From Ligula intestinalis (taxonomy: Eukaryota > Platyhelminthes > Cestoda > Diphyllobothriidea > Diphyllobothriidae), in assembly GCA_036362985.1 (NCBI GenBank), contig JAYGXS010000010.1:8641866-8705865 (forward strand): a stretch of 64,000 nt of DNA, written 5' to 3'. This document shows, one piece after another, positions 22,958 to 34,825 of this stretch. Every line of letters starts with the position of its first letter. Position 1 is the stretch's first letter. The translations under genes were made by a program, and so were the position numbers. Under the pieces are notes generated by a model. That model searched no databases, was not told where the DNA came from, and worked only from the letters and a program-made list of their open reading frames with translations.

Positions 22958-23024
22958 AAGCCAATTTCAAAGATAATCCCATTGTTTCTATGATCAATGA
23001 TTCGGACGAAGATGTTCTTTTCGG
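22958..23024 (+). CDS. TMEM181: TMEM181 exon (C-terminal cytosolic tail)
   Basis: The acceptor is TTTTTTATCCTTTAG before 22958 and the donor is TTCGG/GTAAGC after 23024. The exon is 67 nt. It encodes EANFKDNPIVSMINDSDEDV and then LFG. The acidic NDSDEDV stretch and FKDNP match the most conserved part of the TMEM181 tail. Confidence 0.9.
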
Positions 23025-23892
23025 GTAAGCGGAAACAATTTTAACATGTCGCTGTTTTTTTCCTTTTTTCCTACTTCTTTTGTACCCCATTGTTCACTCT
23101 TTTTTTCGTTTTATTTTTTCTTCATCAATGGCAGGTATTTTATCCAGCTTTTTTGTAGGTTTCTGTATTTTTCATGTCCCCTCCAAATGCATATATTTTT
23201 TGGATTTTTCGCTCTGGAAATTTATCATGACCACGGTGGTATTTTTAGTATTCCTTCAAGCCCTCCCCAATGAGATTGGCGTTCTCTGTCGACCTCGACT
23301 TTTCAGTAGCGTTACAACCTTGGCCGTATGAAGGTATTGACACCCGATACGATCTCTGCGTGACTTGCGTCCGTTGGGAAAAGACAGTTTAGTCAGAATT
23401 TAGTGGATACTCTGCTTACGTTATTTGTGCGTATTGGCTTCATTCACAAAGGTATGTGCTCCTAATTTTGCTCACTTCCGCTACTTTCTAGGTGGTCATT
23501 ACCGACATCTGGGGCGGTGTGGTCTCTGTGCGGCATTGCCAATTGCACATAAAACCTAACTGTGCTAAGTGATAATTCCCGTCTGACCTGGCTCACACAT
23601 GTACTTCTACGAAACTTTTATTTAATCAGTGAACACAGCCCTGTAACCGCCTCGACTAGCAACCGCAAATATATTGTGATTTGCAACGTGCTGACATACC
23701 CTTGCAGTTCTTCGGCGTGAGACCCAACGGGAATTTGGATTTTTATCATAGCAATACTACTCAAATACTTTGATTAATATGTTTACAGTAATCTTTATTG
23801 ACCCTAAGCACAGCCGTTTTTACTACTCCTGGGTGAGAAACTAATGTTTTCCAAGGTGTGTTTTCTTAACCTCCAGTATTCTGGAATTGTAG

Positions 23893-23938
23893 ATCGGATC
23901 CGGAAGATCTTCAGTTACGCCCAGTGCGTCGCCATTAG
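23893..23938 (+). CDS. TMEM181: TMEM181 terminal exon
   Basis: It follows AG at 23891-23892. The first base completes GGA (Gly), then SDPEDLQLRPVRRH and TAG at 23936-23938. The GSDPEDLQL start mirrors the G-S-D-Y-E-E-M-P-L of animal TMEM181 and fixes the phase. The polypyrimidine tract (CTCCAGTATTCTGGAATTGTAG) is weak, so the acceptor is chosen mainly on homology. The tail is about 10 residues shorter than the human one. Confidence 0.72.
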
Positions 23939-24427
23939 TCATCCTCCTGCACCATCGTTATGATGGGTTTGCAAACACAGGAAATCACACATACCGTCTG
24001 TTTTCTTGTTCGCCAACGTTTATGAAGGTCGTGGTGGCGCCACAGTAGCGCCGTCTAAGCTTGTGCAATGTTTACCATTCCATTGTCGGCCAGTCTTTCG
24101 AGCTGCCTTCGCCTGGTTTACTTTCTTCTCTTCTGAATGTTGTTACAGTTATTCGTCTTGATTGATATTGACGAATTTAGTACTCCACATTCTGTTTCGT
24201 GTTTTTTTGCGTTCATTTTGTTTTTGCCTTAATATTTTCCTTCGTAACTAGCTATCTTTCCCTTGTGGTTTGGTGATATATTCAAGTATTCTCATTGTCG
24301 CCATACTATTTTTGTGGCTATTCCGGCGCCTTTTCTATATCTGTCTAAAGTCCTTGTATTCCGCTTCTTTTGAGTATATATTAATACGCCAACACCCGTT
24401 GATTATCTTCGTCCACCGGAATGAGCA

Positions 24428-24433
24428 AATAAA
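24428..24433 (+). promoter_or_regulatory. Candidate poly(A) signal of TMEM181
   Basis: This is the first AATAAA I found downstream of the TMEM181 stop, about 490 bp after it. Placement as a polyadenylation signal is inference. Confidence 0.4.
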
Positions 24434-27400
24434 AGCTACTAACTGGCGGTCAGGGGCTGGTTCACTTGGGTGTTTAAGCCTACCCACTCATGACAACTGT
24501 TGCGGTGGAATATTCGATACATCCAGCTGACGGCTAATGGTCATGCCATCCAAATCTACCTCTGAATCGGCAGCCTATGATTATATTAGACATCTTGCCA
24601 ACATCCCAGGTTAAAAACATCAAATACACAGGAATCACGAGCGTTGGGACCTTGGTACTGGGAGCACTATAATCACTACTGTCATCGGAGCTCCATCCCG
24701 CTTTGAAGGAGGAAGCGAAGAACCAGTAAAAGACGTGTATTCTGTAGAACAGTTTGAAGATAGAATCCTTGACGTGCTGCGAAATTGGTGTCCGCGCGCG
24801 CGTGGCCTATTTATTGCCCTTTCGGGGGCGTTTCCTTTAGCGGGGGGTTGCTGTATTCGTCATACCTCTGGCAAGCCTATGTTTTGCTTGTTTTATGGAT
24901 TAAGAGGATGCCACCTAAGAACATCCTCATATTTCAGATTGCATTTGTCAAACGATTGGGGCTAATTAGTTAGTCATATTGAAACAGGAGGAATACCGAC
25001 AGAGCTGGCCAGTTATCCTGTCGTTTGCAATGGGGTAATTGTAAACTTCGTGCAACGTGTTCGCCTCGTGGCGCCTTAGGGCTTAATCTGAGCACGTGGT
25101 TCAATGGTAAAGCGTGCATCTTAATTCTTAACCCCCGAAAAATGTGTTTGAGGTACAAAAGGTACAACTGGGGGGTGACGGCCGTCCTTGCAAAATCTTT
25201 CCGGATCCCATTTCCTTCCACACTGGTTCGCATGAAGCCAACAACAACTCCTTTTCGATTGTGTCTTATCTTTACTCGAATACATTTTAAATGCCTTCAA
25301 CCTTATGCTGACGGTGAATATGAAAAATAGGATCGTCAAGTGCATTGCCTTTAACTCTTTAATATATGATGAAAAGAAAGATCTTCGGAAAATCGAGTTG
25401 TACTCGTGAATTTTCGAACAAGTATCACGTGTTCGTCGTCAGACTAAATTAAAAGTGAGGGCTGGGAATGTCGCACTAGAGGTTTTGGAGGCAGAGGTTA
25501 CAACGGACGGGAGAGGGAAGGGGGATTGGGTGGAAGGGTTATGGTGACGTGACACCCGCGGCGATAGGTTTTGCTAGTGAGGGGAAGGGGGGGTGTTAGC
25601 GTTTGGACTATGGGCCGCGTGTTCGGAGGAAGGGGGGCTGGTTAAGAGTCAGAGAAATTCCACTTGACCGGGCACAGAGAGCCAGTTGTTGTTTCAGGCT
25701 GTGTCCAGATTAGTAGACCATGCACGAAACCCGGTATAGTGTGAGTCAAGCTCTACGTGCCCGTTTATACTAGCCGGATTCGAGTGCCAAGCTTCAAGGA
25801 ATTCTCTCGCTTGTCATCACACTCCACGCTTTTGTTGTCGACACCAAAGGTTTGCGTTGATTACCGGTCGTTATGAGAGTGTGTGCGAGGTTTCGAGCGT
25901 TAAACCCGAGGCGGTACGCTACGAGTATACCTCGTAACCTAATTGGGAGAAACACTGTCGCCGGTCCGTATACTAGTGAACTGGCGCACATTAACTACCT
26001 TATATAACCTGGCCATATTCAGTGTAAATTACCACTGGCTGGTCGCTGGTGCAATGGTGGAAGATTTACAGGAAACGCCGTATAAGTGTTTTAAGATGCA
26101 AGGGCTCCGACATTTCATATTTCATTTACGAATCTGAATAAAATGAGTGCACGTGAAGAAATGACAGCAGTAGGCATTTTATGATTAAACCTCGGGAAGT
26201 TACTTTGCCTGCAAACGAACTATTGGCTTAGCTGGTCAAAAATGAAGAGTCCCGTTGCTTTGAAACATATGTGTACAAAGGAGAATGGAAAATGTCAAAT
26301 ACTAGTTATTTGAATCTGTCGCAATTTTGACATTTGTTCAATAGTACAATGCACATTTTAATCACCACAATCTATGCTTTTGGATTATATAGCAGGCATC
26401 CAGTAAAACAGAAAAAAACTCCCCAAGAGAAAGTTAAAATAGAAAGGGAGTTAAGAGGCCGAAATTTTGAGGCAGGTTTTGTAAGTGAAACTGTCTTGGA
26501 AATAGACTAAGGTTGGGAGCTTCTTATCGTTAAAATTTGAGTGCAATCTAGTGTGCTATTAGACAAGGAGGGCAAAAAGTGTCTGCTCAATCGGTACCAT
26601 TGCAGAAATTGTCATGGTTGTCAAACAATTGATCAACAGAAGAGGTAACTTAATCGATTGATTGCTAAGAAATGGCCAGAACGCCTCCTAAGCCCCTGGG
26701 CGAGATAGCATTGAGGATACCCGGGTGATTTACAGGTATCCCCAAGCTATAGCAAAAACTATCTGAGCGTCCGTTTAGGTACGTTAGAGGCGGCTGCAAA
26801 CGCGGTGCTTACGCAAACTGGTCTCGTGTGCGCAGAAGTACTTCGTCCAGTAGCCACAGTTACCATGGTCGAATGCTGCCAATTAAGCAGTCGATATAGG
26901 ATACTATGTTCTTTTCTTATGGTCCGCATTTTTTATCATTTACTTTCATAACAAAAACGGGTGAAAATTTACTGGTAGCAAATTTAAGCACGATAACCTG
27001 TCTTCTGTATAAATAATTGCATCTAAATTATGGGCAACTGAGCGATGATCACATGCGGCCTAACAGGAGTGTCAGAGGTGAAGAGTGCAGCGTCAGTTAA
27101 ATGCCTTCTTCCAATCGGTTTCTTGCTTACAAGTCCGTGCAATAAGCAGACGAAATTTATGATTAGGTGTTCTAGAAACCATCTGGCGTGCGTTGTCATC
27201 AAATAATACTCTCACATTACTAGTGCAGGACTAAACTTTTGTAGTCTTGACCACAAGGTGGCCTGTAATTTTCGTTACGACGCTCAAAATAATAAACAAA
27301 ATGGTCTGATTCTCGACCAGAATTTCAATTTAATTGTGCAGGCACCTGAAACTCCATCTTTCGCATCCATTCAAAAACACAAACATGCTCAATATTTTCG

Positions 27401-29170
27401 GAACGTAGTAAGATTACTTTGCAACGGTATGTAATACCATCTGCTAGAGCTGCACAATTCGTAGGCATGCATTCGGACATGTGTGCTCCATTGGTAGACA
27501 CACATTAGTTTATACAATTTTAGTATTTTTTTGCCAACGAGCAAGTGTACCGTCCGTATTTTTGGCTTGTGCTCAGAATGCACGAAGAACAGATTTCCCA
27601 GCACGTAATGGCGTACTGTTCAACCAATGTTATTATTGGTAATTATTCACGACGGTACAATCAATAGCTTACTTAGAGGTTTAATAGTTATTTACTTGCA
27701 AAACACATCGGTTGCTCCTGACAACTGCTATCAGACTGTGGTCGTAGAGCTTCAGTAAAGCAAGCGCCAACATCAGTTTCAAGGATGAAAGACGATGGGC
27801 TAGTGGATTTGTTTGGAAGCATGGGCATCAGAGTTCTTATTGCGTAGACCTTAAGGGGTTTAAACGCCGCCTGGCATTCATTGCACTAAAGCAAGTTCCC
27901 CATTTTACAATGAACCTTGAAGATGGCCTTGTTATACTCGCAAAGTTGTGGAGGATGCGTAGCTAACAAGGCTAAGTCAACAAACATTTGAAATTTCCAT
28001 AGTCATTTGGAATAAAGTCCAGGAGCGTATGTTGTCTGTCTTCTGTTTGCCGGTTGCGTTGCACTCTAGGCATAAAAGGTCGTCTGGTTGCGAAGGTAGT
28101 GACATTTTGAGCATGCGGTCTACCTACACTGGTTATTTCTCTAATGCGCCAAACTACTTTTCATTATTTTGCGTAATCGTTTTACGAAAAACAATTATAT
28201 TCACGTTACAGAGGAAGTGATGTGGGTAAAGACCAGCTATTATGCCTTACAATAGGGCTTGAATGCGGCGGTCTCATTACAGGGCTTAAAAGGCATTTTC
28301 AAGAAGTTGATTAGTTCTTTAGCAGGATACATGTCGTATTCAGATGGTTAGTGACCTCTACACCCCACAAACAATATCGAAATTTAAGGTGCATAGTGGA
28401 GTACCATTTAGATCTCGGCCAATTAATCGCGGTTGCACTGCTTGTGTGGCAACTAGAAAGAATAGCATTTTTTTACCGATATAACGTTGAGGAACAATAA
28501 ATAAGTCACCACGCAGTGTGATTTTCAATGCTACAGCTAGCATGCTATCTACTAACCAACAAACATATTCCCTATACCAAACAGGATCCACGGTGGGAGG
28601 TTAACACATGGGTTTGGACGTGTCCGTTTCGATTATGTAGCAAATGCGATTTTTCTGGCCGACAGAGAAGTCGTCGTAATCAAAGCGTTGCTGAAGATCG
28701 AGAAGTAGCTTTTTAAGGAGTAATCGATTGTGCTCAGTTTATGTCGAATTTTGCAGTATACCCTGGATAGATATGGGTGGCATTATACGTGACTATTTTA
28801 TGATAACATTCGGTGCTGGAATCTGAGATGCCTCCTCCTTTGCGGTAAATTGAAACGTCCGCTGCCTAACTGCATTTTAGCAGCCATTTTGTGACGTAAA
28901 ATCCTGCATGATGTACAGCATCCACATTGGGGGCATAAATTAACAAGTGAAAGGAATGCAGTGGCATCTATTACGACAAGAACTTCACGATTAACAACTT
29001 AGTGTTTAAATAAAATCAGGCGCCTTTAATATATTGGTTACATCAATAGCTAATCAGTAGCGTATATGGTCTACGGTTACGGCTTCATTCTTGTGTTCAC
29101 ATTAGAAACTGCCATAATGGCCTACAAAAAGGCTCGACCCGTTGGTTTAGGCAGCGATTTGAGTACATCA
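24434..29170. other. Intergenic region between TMEM181 and CTNS
   Basis: No coding exon is recognised. It holds a hammerhead-like core at 25408-25442 followed by a G-rich tract (25450-25640, many GGGG runs on the + strand). The rest is AT-rich sequence without named features. Confidence 0.45.
25408..25442 (-). ncRNA. Hammerhead-like core, family F
   Basis: On the minus strand CTGACGA (25442 to 25436) is followed by a five-pair stem II (GAACA with TGTTC), then GAA (25415-25413), the palindrome AATT (25412-25409) and C (25408). 48234-48268 has the same plan with a different stem II. Confidence 0.55.
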
Positions 29171-29177
29171 ATAAGTA

Positions 29178-29562
29178 TAGGGTGTCCCAAAAATGTATGC
29201 ACATTTTACGTATTTGTACAACTGGGGTTTATCATAATTTTATCATTCAAAAAACGTAAAGATATTAGCAAATACCATCTTATTGTTTTAATCGCTGAAT
29301 GTTCTGAAACCTACGTCCATTTTGATCATAAAACTGTTGACAATGCAAAACAATGGAATTGCACATACCATCAAACAATTCCCTTGGTGCATTCAGGTTC
29401 GGTAGCTACTCTCAGTTCAGCCACTGTTGCAATAGGCAAAGTGCATTGAAAAAACAATGAAGTGATGCTTTGAAATATTTTAACCTTTTTTAAATAACAA
29501 AATTATAGTAAGCACCACGTTTTCAATCACCTAAATGTGTATATATTTTTTGGGGCACCCTG
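29178..29562. mobile_element. Tc1/mariner-type MITE with TA target sites
   Basis: The ends are inverted: AGGGTGTCCCAAAAATGTAT on the left and, reverse-complemented, AGGGTGCCCCAAAAAATATA on the right, both followed by a run ending in ACACATTT or GCACATTT. TA dinucleotides flank both ends (29176-29177 and 29563-29564). At 385 bp it is too short to encode a transposase, and the internal frame has no DD(E/D) motif. Confidence 0.75.
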
Positions 29563-30046
29563 TATTTACGAAAATAACGTTGTTGCCCTGGAAAGGGGAC
29601 GGCCGAGGCCAATTATGTAATGCGATGGATGCTATGGACCTGCTTAAGACGTGCACATCTCAACCATCTGTGCATGGCTTAAACTATCCTAACATTACCT
29701 ATGATTAAGGATTCTTGACAGAATCCGAAACAACAGAAAAATAACTCTTTGTTCCAGTGGTCGCATCTTCTTCTTCTGAACTGCTCCCTGGAACTCGCAT
29801 ATTTAATTGTATTGGCAATCTATTTTTGCAGGATGCACACTGATCGGCTCGACGGTGAGAAACAGCTTAGGCAGGAGCATCCTCTGTCAACAAGTCACCC
29901 CTTTATTGTTAAAACGCATATAACTTTGCGCGCCTCTACAATCAATAGGGTATTGGCTTAAATACCCTATAATACTACTAGGTCACTGTCATTTGTAGGG
30001 GCTACTTTCCAGATATTTCTCATTTTAAAACTAAAAAGGAAAAATA

Positions 30047-30231
30047 ATGGGATTTTATCTGACCTTGTTGTGGCTTGCCGTCCATCTTTCGATTACTTGT
30101 GGTACTATGCTTGGCTCGGAAGTGCTGCCTTCCCCACCGAATTCCACCATCAAAGACTTTGAGATTTACTTTAACGTCTCGTCTGTGGTGATTGAAGCCA
30201 ACGAAACTGCATTTATAGGTCTGTATTTCAG
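30047..30231 (+). CDS. CTNS: CTNS exon 1: start codon, signal peptide
   Basis: ATG at 30047 has A at -3 and G at +4. It opens MGFYLTLLWLAVHLSITCG, a typical ER signal peptide, followed by a luminal stretch with FEIYFNVSSVVIEANETAF. The donor is TTTCAG/GTTAGT after 30231, leaving two bases over. N-glycosylation sequons are NST, NVS and NET. No upstream in-frame start is needed. Confidence 0.85.
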
Positions 30232-32404
30232 GTTAGTTTCCAGAACGTTTCTTTGTAATTTTAGCTTTTTGTGCAAGCACTTACTGGATTGATATATGAA
30301 TCGTATACAATATATGTGCCTGTTGTACACGATGACCCCGTATTAAATCACGAGGGAATCAAAGAATTGTGACCTTCAACTTTTCGCAATATATTTTACT
30401 ATGAAGCTCTGATTGCGTAAATATGAATAGCCACTACCCTATGATATAATACTGCATTCAGTTAATTCTTGCGCTATGACATGTCTCCTGTTTCTCGCAC
30501 CGATACGAGGTGCTTCGATGGATAGGAAAAGGTTAAACTGTTGCACATTGATAGCTTCGCATATTTTCGGTCAGTTAGAGCGGAAAGAAAGTGCACTGCA
30601 TGTTACGATCAGCTGTAAATGACGATGTACCCTGCCGAAATCTATTAATGAAGAAGACATTGCATTTTCGATTTATGTAGGATTTGTAAAACAAAACAAA
30701 AGTAGTCTCTTTTAGCATTTATGTGAGGTGCAGCACAGAATAAGTGTTCCTAGGTATCCGCTTCTTCGTTTACGAGGTATTCTTTCGTAATAGCATGTAA
30801 TATGCATTTGCGGTGGTGAAGCGATGGTGCATCCATGCAAACGATGGGCATGCAATCAAAGAATACAGCGAACGCTTATAATTATGCAATATTCTTTATG
30901 TCAAGGCTGTCCTTTGTGTGCATTTTTGCCTCAGCGAAATACGAATGTCTAAAGCGGAGAAAGTAAATAGTTTGCGTACGGTTAGCTATTGCGGGTTAAT
31001 TTGTTTGAATTTGACCCGTGAATGCTTAGGTTATGATGGATTCTACATCGAAAAGAGCAGGGGCAGTCTTTTTCAAAAAACGAGTTGTGTCATGCTCACC
31101 AGTGTTTACTGAATTGTTGGTCTGCGGTGGAATAATCGCTACTGGTTTAAACTATGGCATTAATGTTATAACGGTAGCGTCGCCAGTAGTGGAACTTTGT
31201 CATCTGACGTGTGTCACCGTTGAATTGCGCCCTTTGGAATTCCCAAGGAAGAACACAATAGTGAAATGCGTATTTATAAAATCCACACGAAGGACGGTTT
31301 ATTGTGTACAAAACTCGGAGTTGCTTTCTCGGGCGGAAGTTGCCGCTGGTTGATCTCCAGCGGGCTGAATGTCCCCACATCGGGACTAGTCCCGGCAATC
31401 GGGAGCGGACTGGTGGTGTCCCCGCAGTCCGTGTGCGCAACCTCCCCTGTCACAGCCTATGAGGGGATAAGATCACGCGTTCTCTTGTGGCCTGATTGGC
31501 CACATTGAGATAACGTCAAGGGACCAGTTGGCCCTCGAGAAACTGTGACCATTTGGGGACACGCTTTGACGTGCGTGCGTTTGTCCGGTTTAATGCCATC
31601 GCGTGTGGACAGTCATCGCATGGACGTGACTACCGCGAATGCATATAAGCTAGAAGGCAGTCAGAGTGAACACATAGACATTTGTCTAGGCTCGACGCCT
31701 CAGGAAAGTGTCCACATGTTGCTAGTATTTGGTCAGGCTAATCTCCTAACAATTACCGCTTCACTATCGTCGACTGCTTGTTTGTTGGACCCAAGAGTCC
31801 GCCTATTGCACAGCTAGATTTCGCCGGTGGCTGTTATTTTACTCTGCAGACGCGGAAATGCGGAGCGGTTTCAAATTTTTCCGTCGTACCGAGTAGACGC
31901 CGATTAAATGTCCTGGGCAACAAATTGATTTTTTCTATTGCTCCATGTTCCTATTCTGATATTTGATCAGAGCATGTTTGTCCGTGGTACCAAGGTGGTT
32001 TTTGCATTTTACCGGCAGACCGTACATGCTTATTCTACATCAACCGTAGACAAATTATCGCTTTTAGTCTGGGTTCGTATCCAATCCCACGTCCACCAAT
32101 GCCCATGGTCAAATACTAAACCACACTGACATCGACAGCCTGGCTTTGTTTCAACTTTTCTCTCGGTCTTTAACCAGGCCTTTCCGTCCTAACCGCAATG
32201 GTATCCGTTGACTTTCGGCTATACAGAACATGGAACATTGATAATATGGTCTCCTTTAATGTACTTCACTGTCATACTACCAATTAATTCCGTTGTGGCA
32301 TTGGTGAAAAATGCAGCAGATTTTTTAAGTTTACTGTTGAATGAATTCTTCGCCATTATTTACACAGTCCTTTGAATCCGAAATAGTCTATGCATAGTAT
32401 GAGT

Positions 32405-32880
32405 TCGACCATCGATTTCGATGATGTCCACCATATGCTCAAGTGCAGGGACGGTAACCGTAGTGAAGTATGGTGAAAATAGACGGGCAGCCATCTATCC
32501 CACTGTACACCTTCTCCCCGCTTGAACCGATGACAAAACAAAGTCGAGATGACCGAGCAGGAAATGGGCGTATGCCACTTTCTCCAGTGCAGCCAGCACC
32601 ACCGCCTAACTTAGCCTTAAGTGATAGCCACCATTTTCAGTGGTTTTTTGCACTATCTAGCCTCACGCACCTATACTAGGTGCCCAGAAATATTAGAGGG
32701 GACCGACTCTCGTATTTCTACTACTGCATTACTGCTTAGACTGCGACTTCTAGCGGTGTATCTGAGTGATTTTGGTGCTGGTACTGTTAATGACGCCTAT
32801 ATTTGGTCAGAAATGACACTGATTGGAATCAGACCTGAGCCCGTGTTCCCTTGTTATCAATTAGGAGTGGGAATCTGAAT
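32405..32880 (+). repeat. 450-bp dispersed repeat family G, copy 1
   Basis: It begins GTTCGACCATCG and GATGATGTCCACCATATGC, then AAGTCGAGATGACCGAGCA, CCGCCTAACTTA and CACCTATACTAGGTG, and ends near ATTGGAATCAGACC. Direct copies lie at 43920-44370 and 44915-45445. No coding potential is evident. It is in CTNS intron 1. Confidence 0.75.
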
Positions 32881-34237
32881 TTTTTTTCCGAGTAAAGTAG
32901 GCTCGGAGCAAATAAATGCTTGCCCTGGTTGTTTCCTAACGTCTAAGCTACTGGGGCTGGGATACTAGTTGTAGAAGTGCTGTGTCTATTGCTATAACTG
33001 CTAGTTCAAGTAATCATACTTGCTAAAGCCAGTCAGTGGCAAACAACAATGCGGCCTGTACGTGCACGTAAGACATTTTAACCTAGTATACGGCCGTAAC
33101 CTATATAAGGATTTTAGTAAACTGAAGGGTTGAAGAACGTGTGTTTAATAATAGCTGAAGATCTACCATGCATTTAGGTCGTAACAAAGGGAAATGTGCC
33201 ATTTTCCAGAATACTATTTGTAGAAGTGCTGTGCCTACGGTTGTAGTGTTAAATCTAGTCATCACACTTGTTAAAACCAGTAAATGAAATGTTTCAATGT
33301 TGCATGTGCGTGCATGTATTAAGCCGGAACCTGGTATGCAAATGCAGCCTATATCGGCAATTACTTAGGCATTTTCTGTTATTAGGCTAAATTTTGATAT
33401 TTTGCAGTACCAGCTCTCTTGTGGTTTAGGGGACGTCTTCTGTCTGATAGGAAAGCAATCTGCTCCATAATCAACTAACATGGCTGTATCCTATAATTGT
33501 GTCAGTAGCTCAGTAATAATGAATAAGCAGAGTAGATGGGAATACGGGCTTGCCACTTTTTTCATCTTCATTTCGTGTTTGTGTGAGACGCTCGGGGGTT
33601 GTCCTGCGGGAATGCCGTCTTTGCGCAGAGTTGCAGATCAACAGATGCAAGCTGGCGGATTCGCGGATCTTACGAGCGATATGCGTAATAGCACATCTTT
33701 AAATGACGGCAGACTATCTATTCACCCCTCCATTATAAATGAGGTTTGTGGAAAGCTCGAATTCACATTTAACGTGAATGCTTTAACCATTGTCTGCTTG
33801 ACGCTTTAAACTCCGAAATTGGCTAGTTATTTGTATTGTATCAGTAATCAATCTGCTAAACCTAACACGTGCTTATTATCTCTTAGTCAGATTTATCAGA
33901 TTTTACCCTTAGTAAAGTGGTTATAGAAGAATGAATTTCTAACGTTCTCGCTTCAGCTCGATAAAATCTGTATTTTTTGTTTTGTTGTTTTCCGACATTA
34001 GGAGCTTCTCACAAAATGCTGCCGAGTTTCTCAAAATGGGGGTTTATTCCATCCTTGTTTCTATTCCATGTTTTTTAGTTGCAGTTGAAACCTTCCTTTT
34101 CATGCTGTCCAGAAAATCGAGTGTTTATCGCTTTCATGCAATCTATTATATTTGTAAACAGGATGGATACATCCTGAAAGACAGATAAGTGTACAATTAA
34201 CTACTATGTACTCCTCATCAGCAATCGGCAAAGCAGC

Positions 34238-34395
34238 GAACACGTGGCTCAATGGTTAGGACGTTTGCCTCTAACCGGCGAGACGCGAGTTCGTAACTCG
34301 ACTGTGGCAACAATTTCCGCGGCTACATCTGAGTTGGCTACCCCTAGCTGACGATGACCAATACAGCCAGAAATAGCTATTCTAGGGTGCCTGCC
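34238..34395 (+). mobile_element. tRNA-derived SINE with 3' hammerhead, copy 2
   Basis: The head has an A-box-like GTGGCTCAATGGTTAGGACG and a B-box-like GAGTTCGTAACTCGAC, then GGCAACAATTTCCGCGGCTA and the hammerhead at 34336-34391. It lies in CTNS intron 1. The sequence just upstream (GATGGATACATCCTGAAAG) resembles the module preceding the SINE at 14.4 kb. Confidence 0.75.
34336..34391 (+). ncRNA. Hammerhead ribozyme, SINE copy 2
   Basis: Outer stem I pairs GGC (34336-34338) with GCC (34389-34391). Inner stem I pairs CCCTAG (34342-34347) perfectly with CTAGGG (34382-34387). CTGACGA is 34348-34354. Stem II pairs TGAC with GCCA with one mismatch. GAA is 34370-34372, followed by the eight-base palindrome ATAGCTAT (34373-34380) and T34381 in the cleavage position. 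Stem I sequence differs entirely from copy 1 yet stays paired. Confidence 0.75.
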
Positions 34396-34615
34396 TTTGC
34401 CGGAATACTACTATTACATTATATTTGGCTCCATCATCTCTGAGACCGCTCTGATTCACTTTTTTATGCACATACTGTACAGCGGAGTAACGTGCATAAT
34501 ACCACTCTCTTAGTCCACTTCCCTAAGTCCGTGGATTACTTGTCCAGAAAATACTTCATCCTTTCAACCGATATTAGTTAAAATTGTGTTTCATTTGTCT
34601 GTTACTCTCTAACAG

Positions 34616-34825
34616 TATACCTTCCGTGAAGAACTACACGTTCGAATTTACTTATCAAGATATGAACGGCATTTGCTTGAATGCTTCGTCGAAGATTCCC
34701 ATCGATCCTCTTCCATCATTTACCCTTTCAAACAACTCTGTACAGCCTTTTGTTGTCATGCTTTTCGGGAGAGAACCCGGTCTCATCGCCTTGGGTCTGC
34801 GCACCAACTCAACCAGTTGGCCAAG
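34616..34825 (+). CDS. CTNS: CTNS exon 2: luminal domain
   Basis: The acceptor is TTACTCTCTAACAG before 34616 and the donor is CCAAG/GTAAGC after 34825. The exon is 210 nt. The first base completes AGT, then IPSVKNYTFEFTYQDMNG and a Ser/Asn-rich part with sequons NYT, NAS, NNS and NST, ending SWPR. This matches the beta-rich glycosylated N-terminal domain of cystinosin in position and length, with weak sequence conservation as is usual there. Confidence 0.8.

Larger units (their letters stand above)
7163..23938 (+). other. TMEM181: TMEM181 gene locus (5' end outside window)
   Basis: Five exons encode the last 208 residues of a TMEM181 homologue, a seven-transmembrane membrane protein with an N-terminal luminal domain in animals. 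Exons are 7163-7312, 12537-12639, 15441-15701, 22958-23024 and 23893-23938, with phases 0-0, 0-1, 1-1, 1-2 and 2-stop. The match to the animal family, recalled from memory, is collinear: FYLPK, IRSCSEMHALPY, RRLRFL, NALSEANFKDNP, NDSDEDVLFGSD. The luminal domain and first transmembrane segments must be encoded upstream of base 1, or in exons I could not see. Introns are 5.2, 2.8, 7.3 and 0.9 kb and are full of retroelements. Confidence 0.88.

Noticed and set aside
23491..23551. Alternative TMEM181 terminal exon after TTTCTAG
   Set aside because: It is in phase but encodes WSLPTSGAVW with no acidic tail similarity; the exon at 23893 matches the family far better.
25083..25160. tRNA-like A-box (GTGGTTCAATGGTAAAGCG)
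   Set aside because: No matching B-box or cloverleaf could be drawn, and no hammerhead follows; not a tRNA gene or clear SINE.
29066..29449. Plus-strand frame of 127 codons at 29.1-29.4 kb
   Set aside because: It runs across the boundary of the mariner-type MITE and has no transposase motif.
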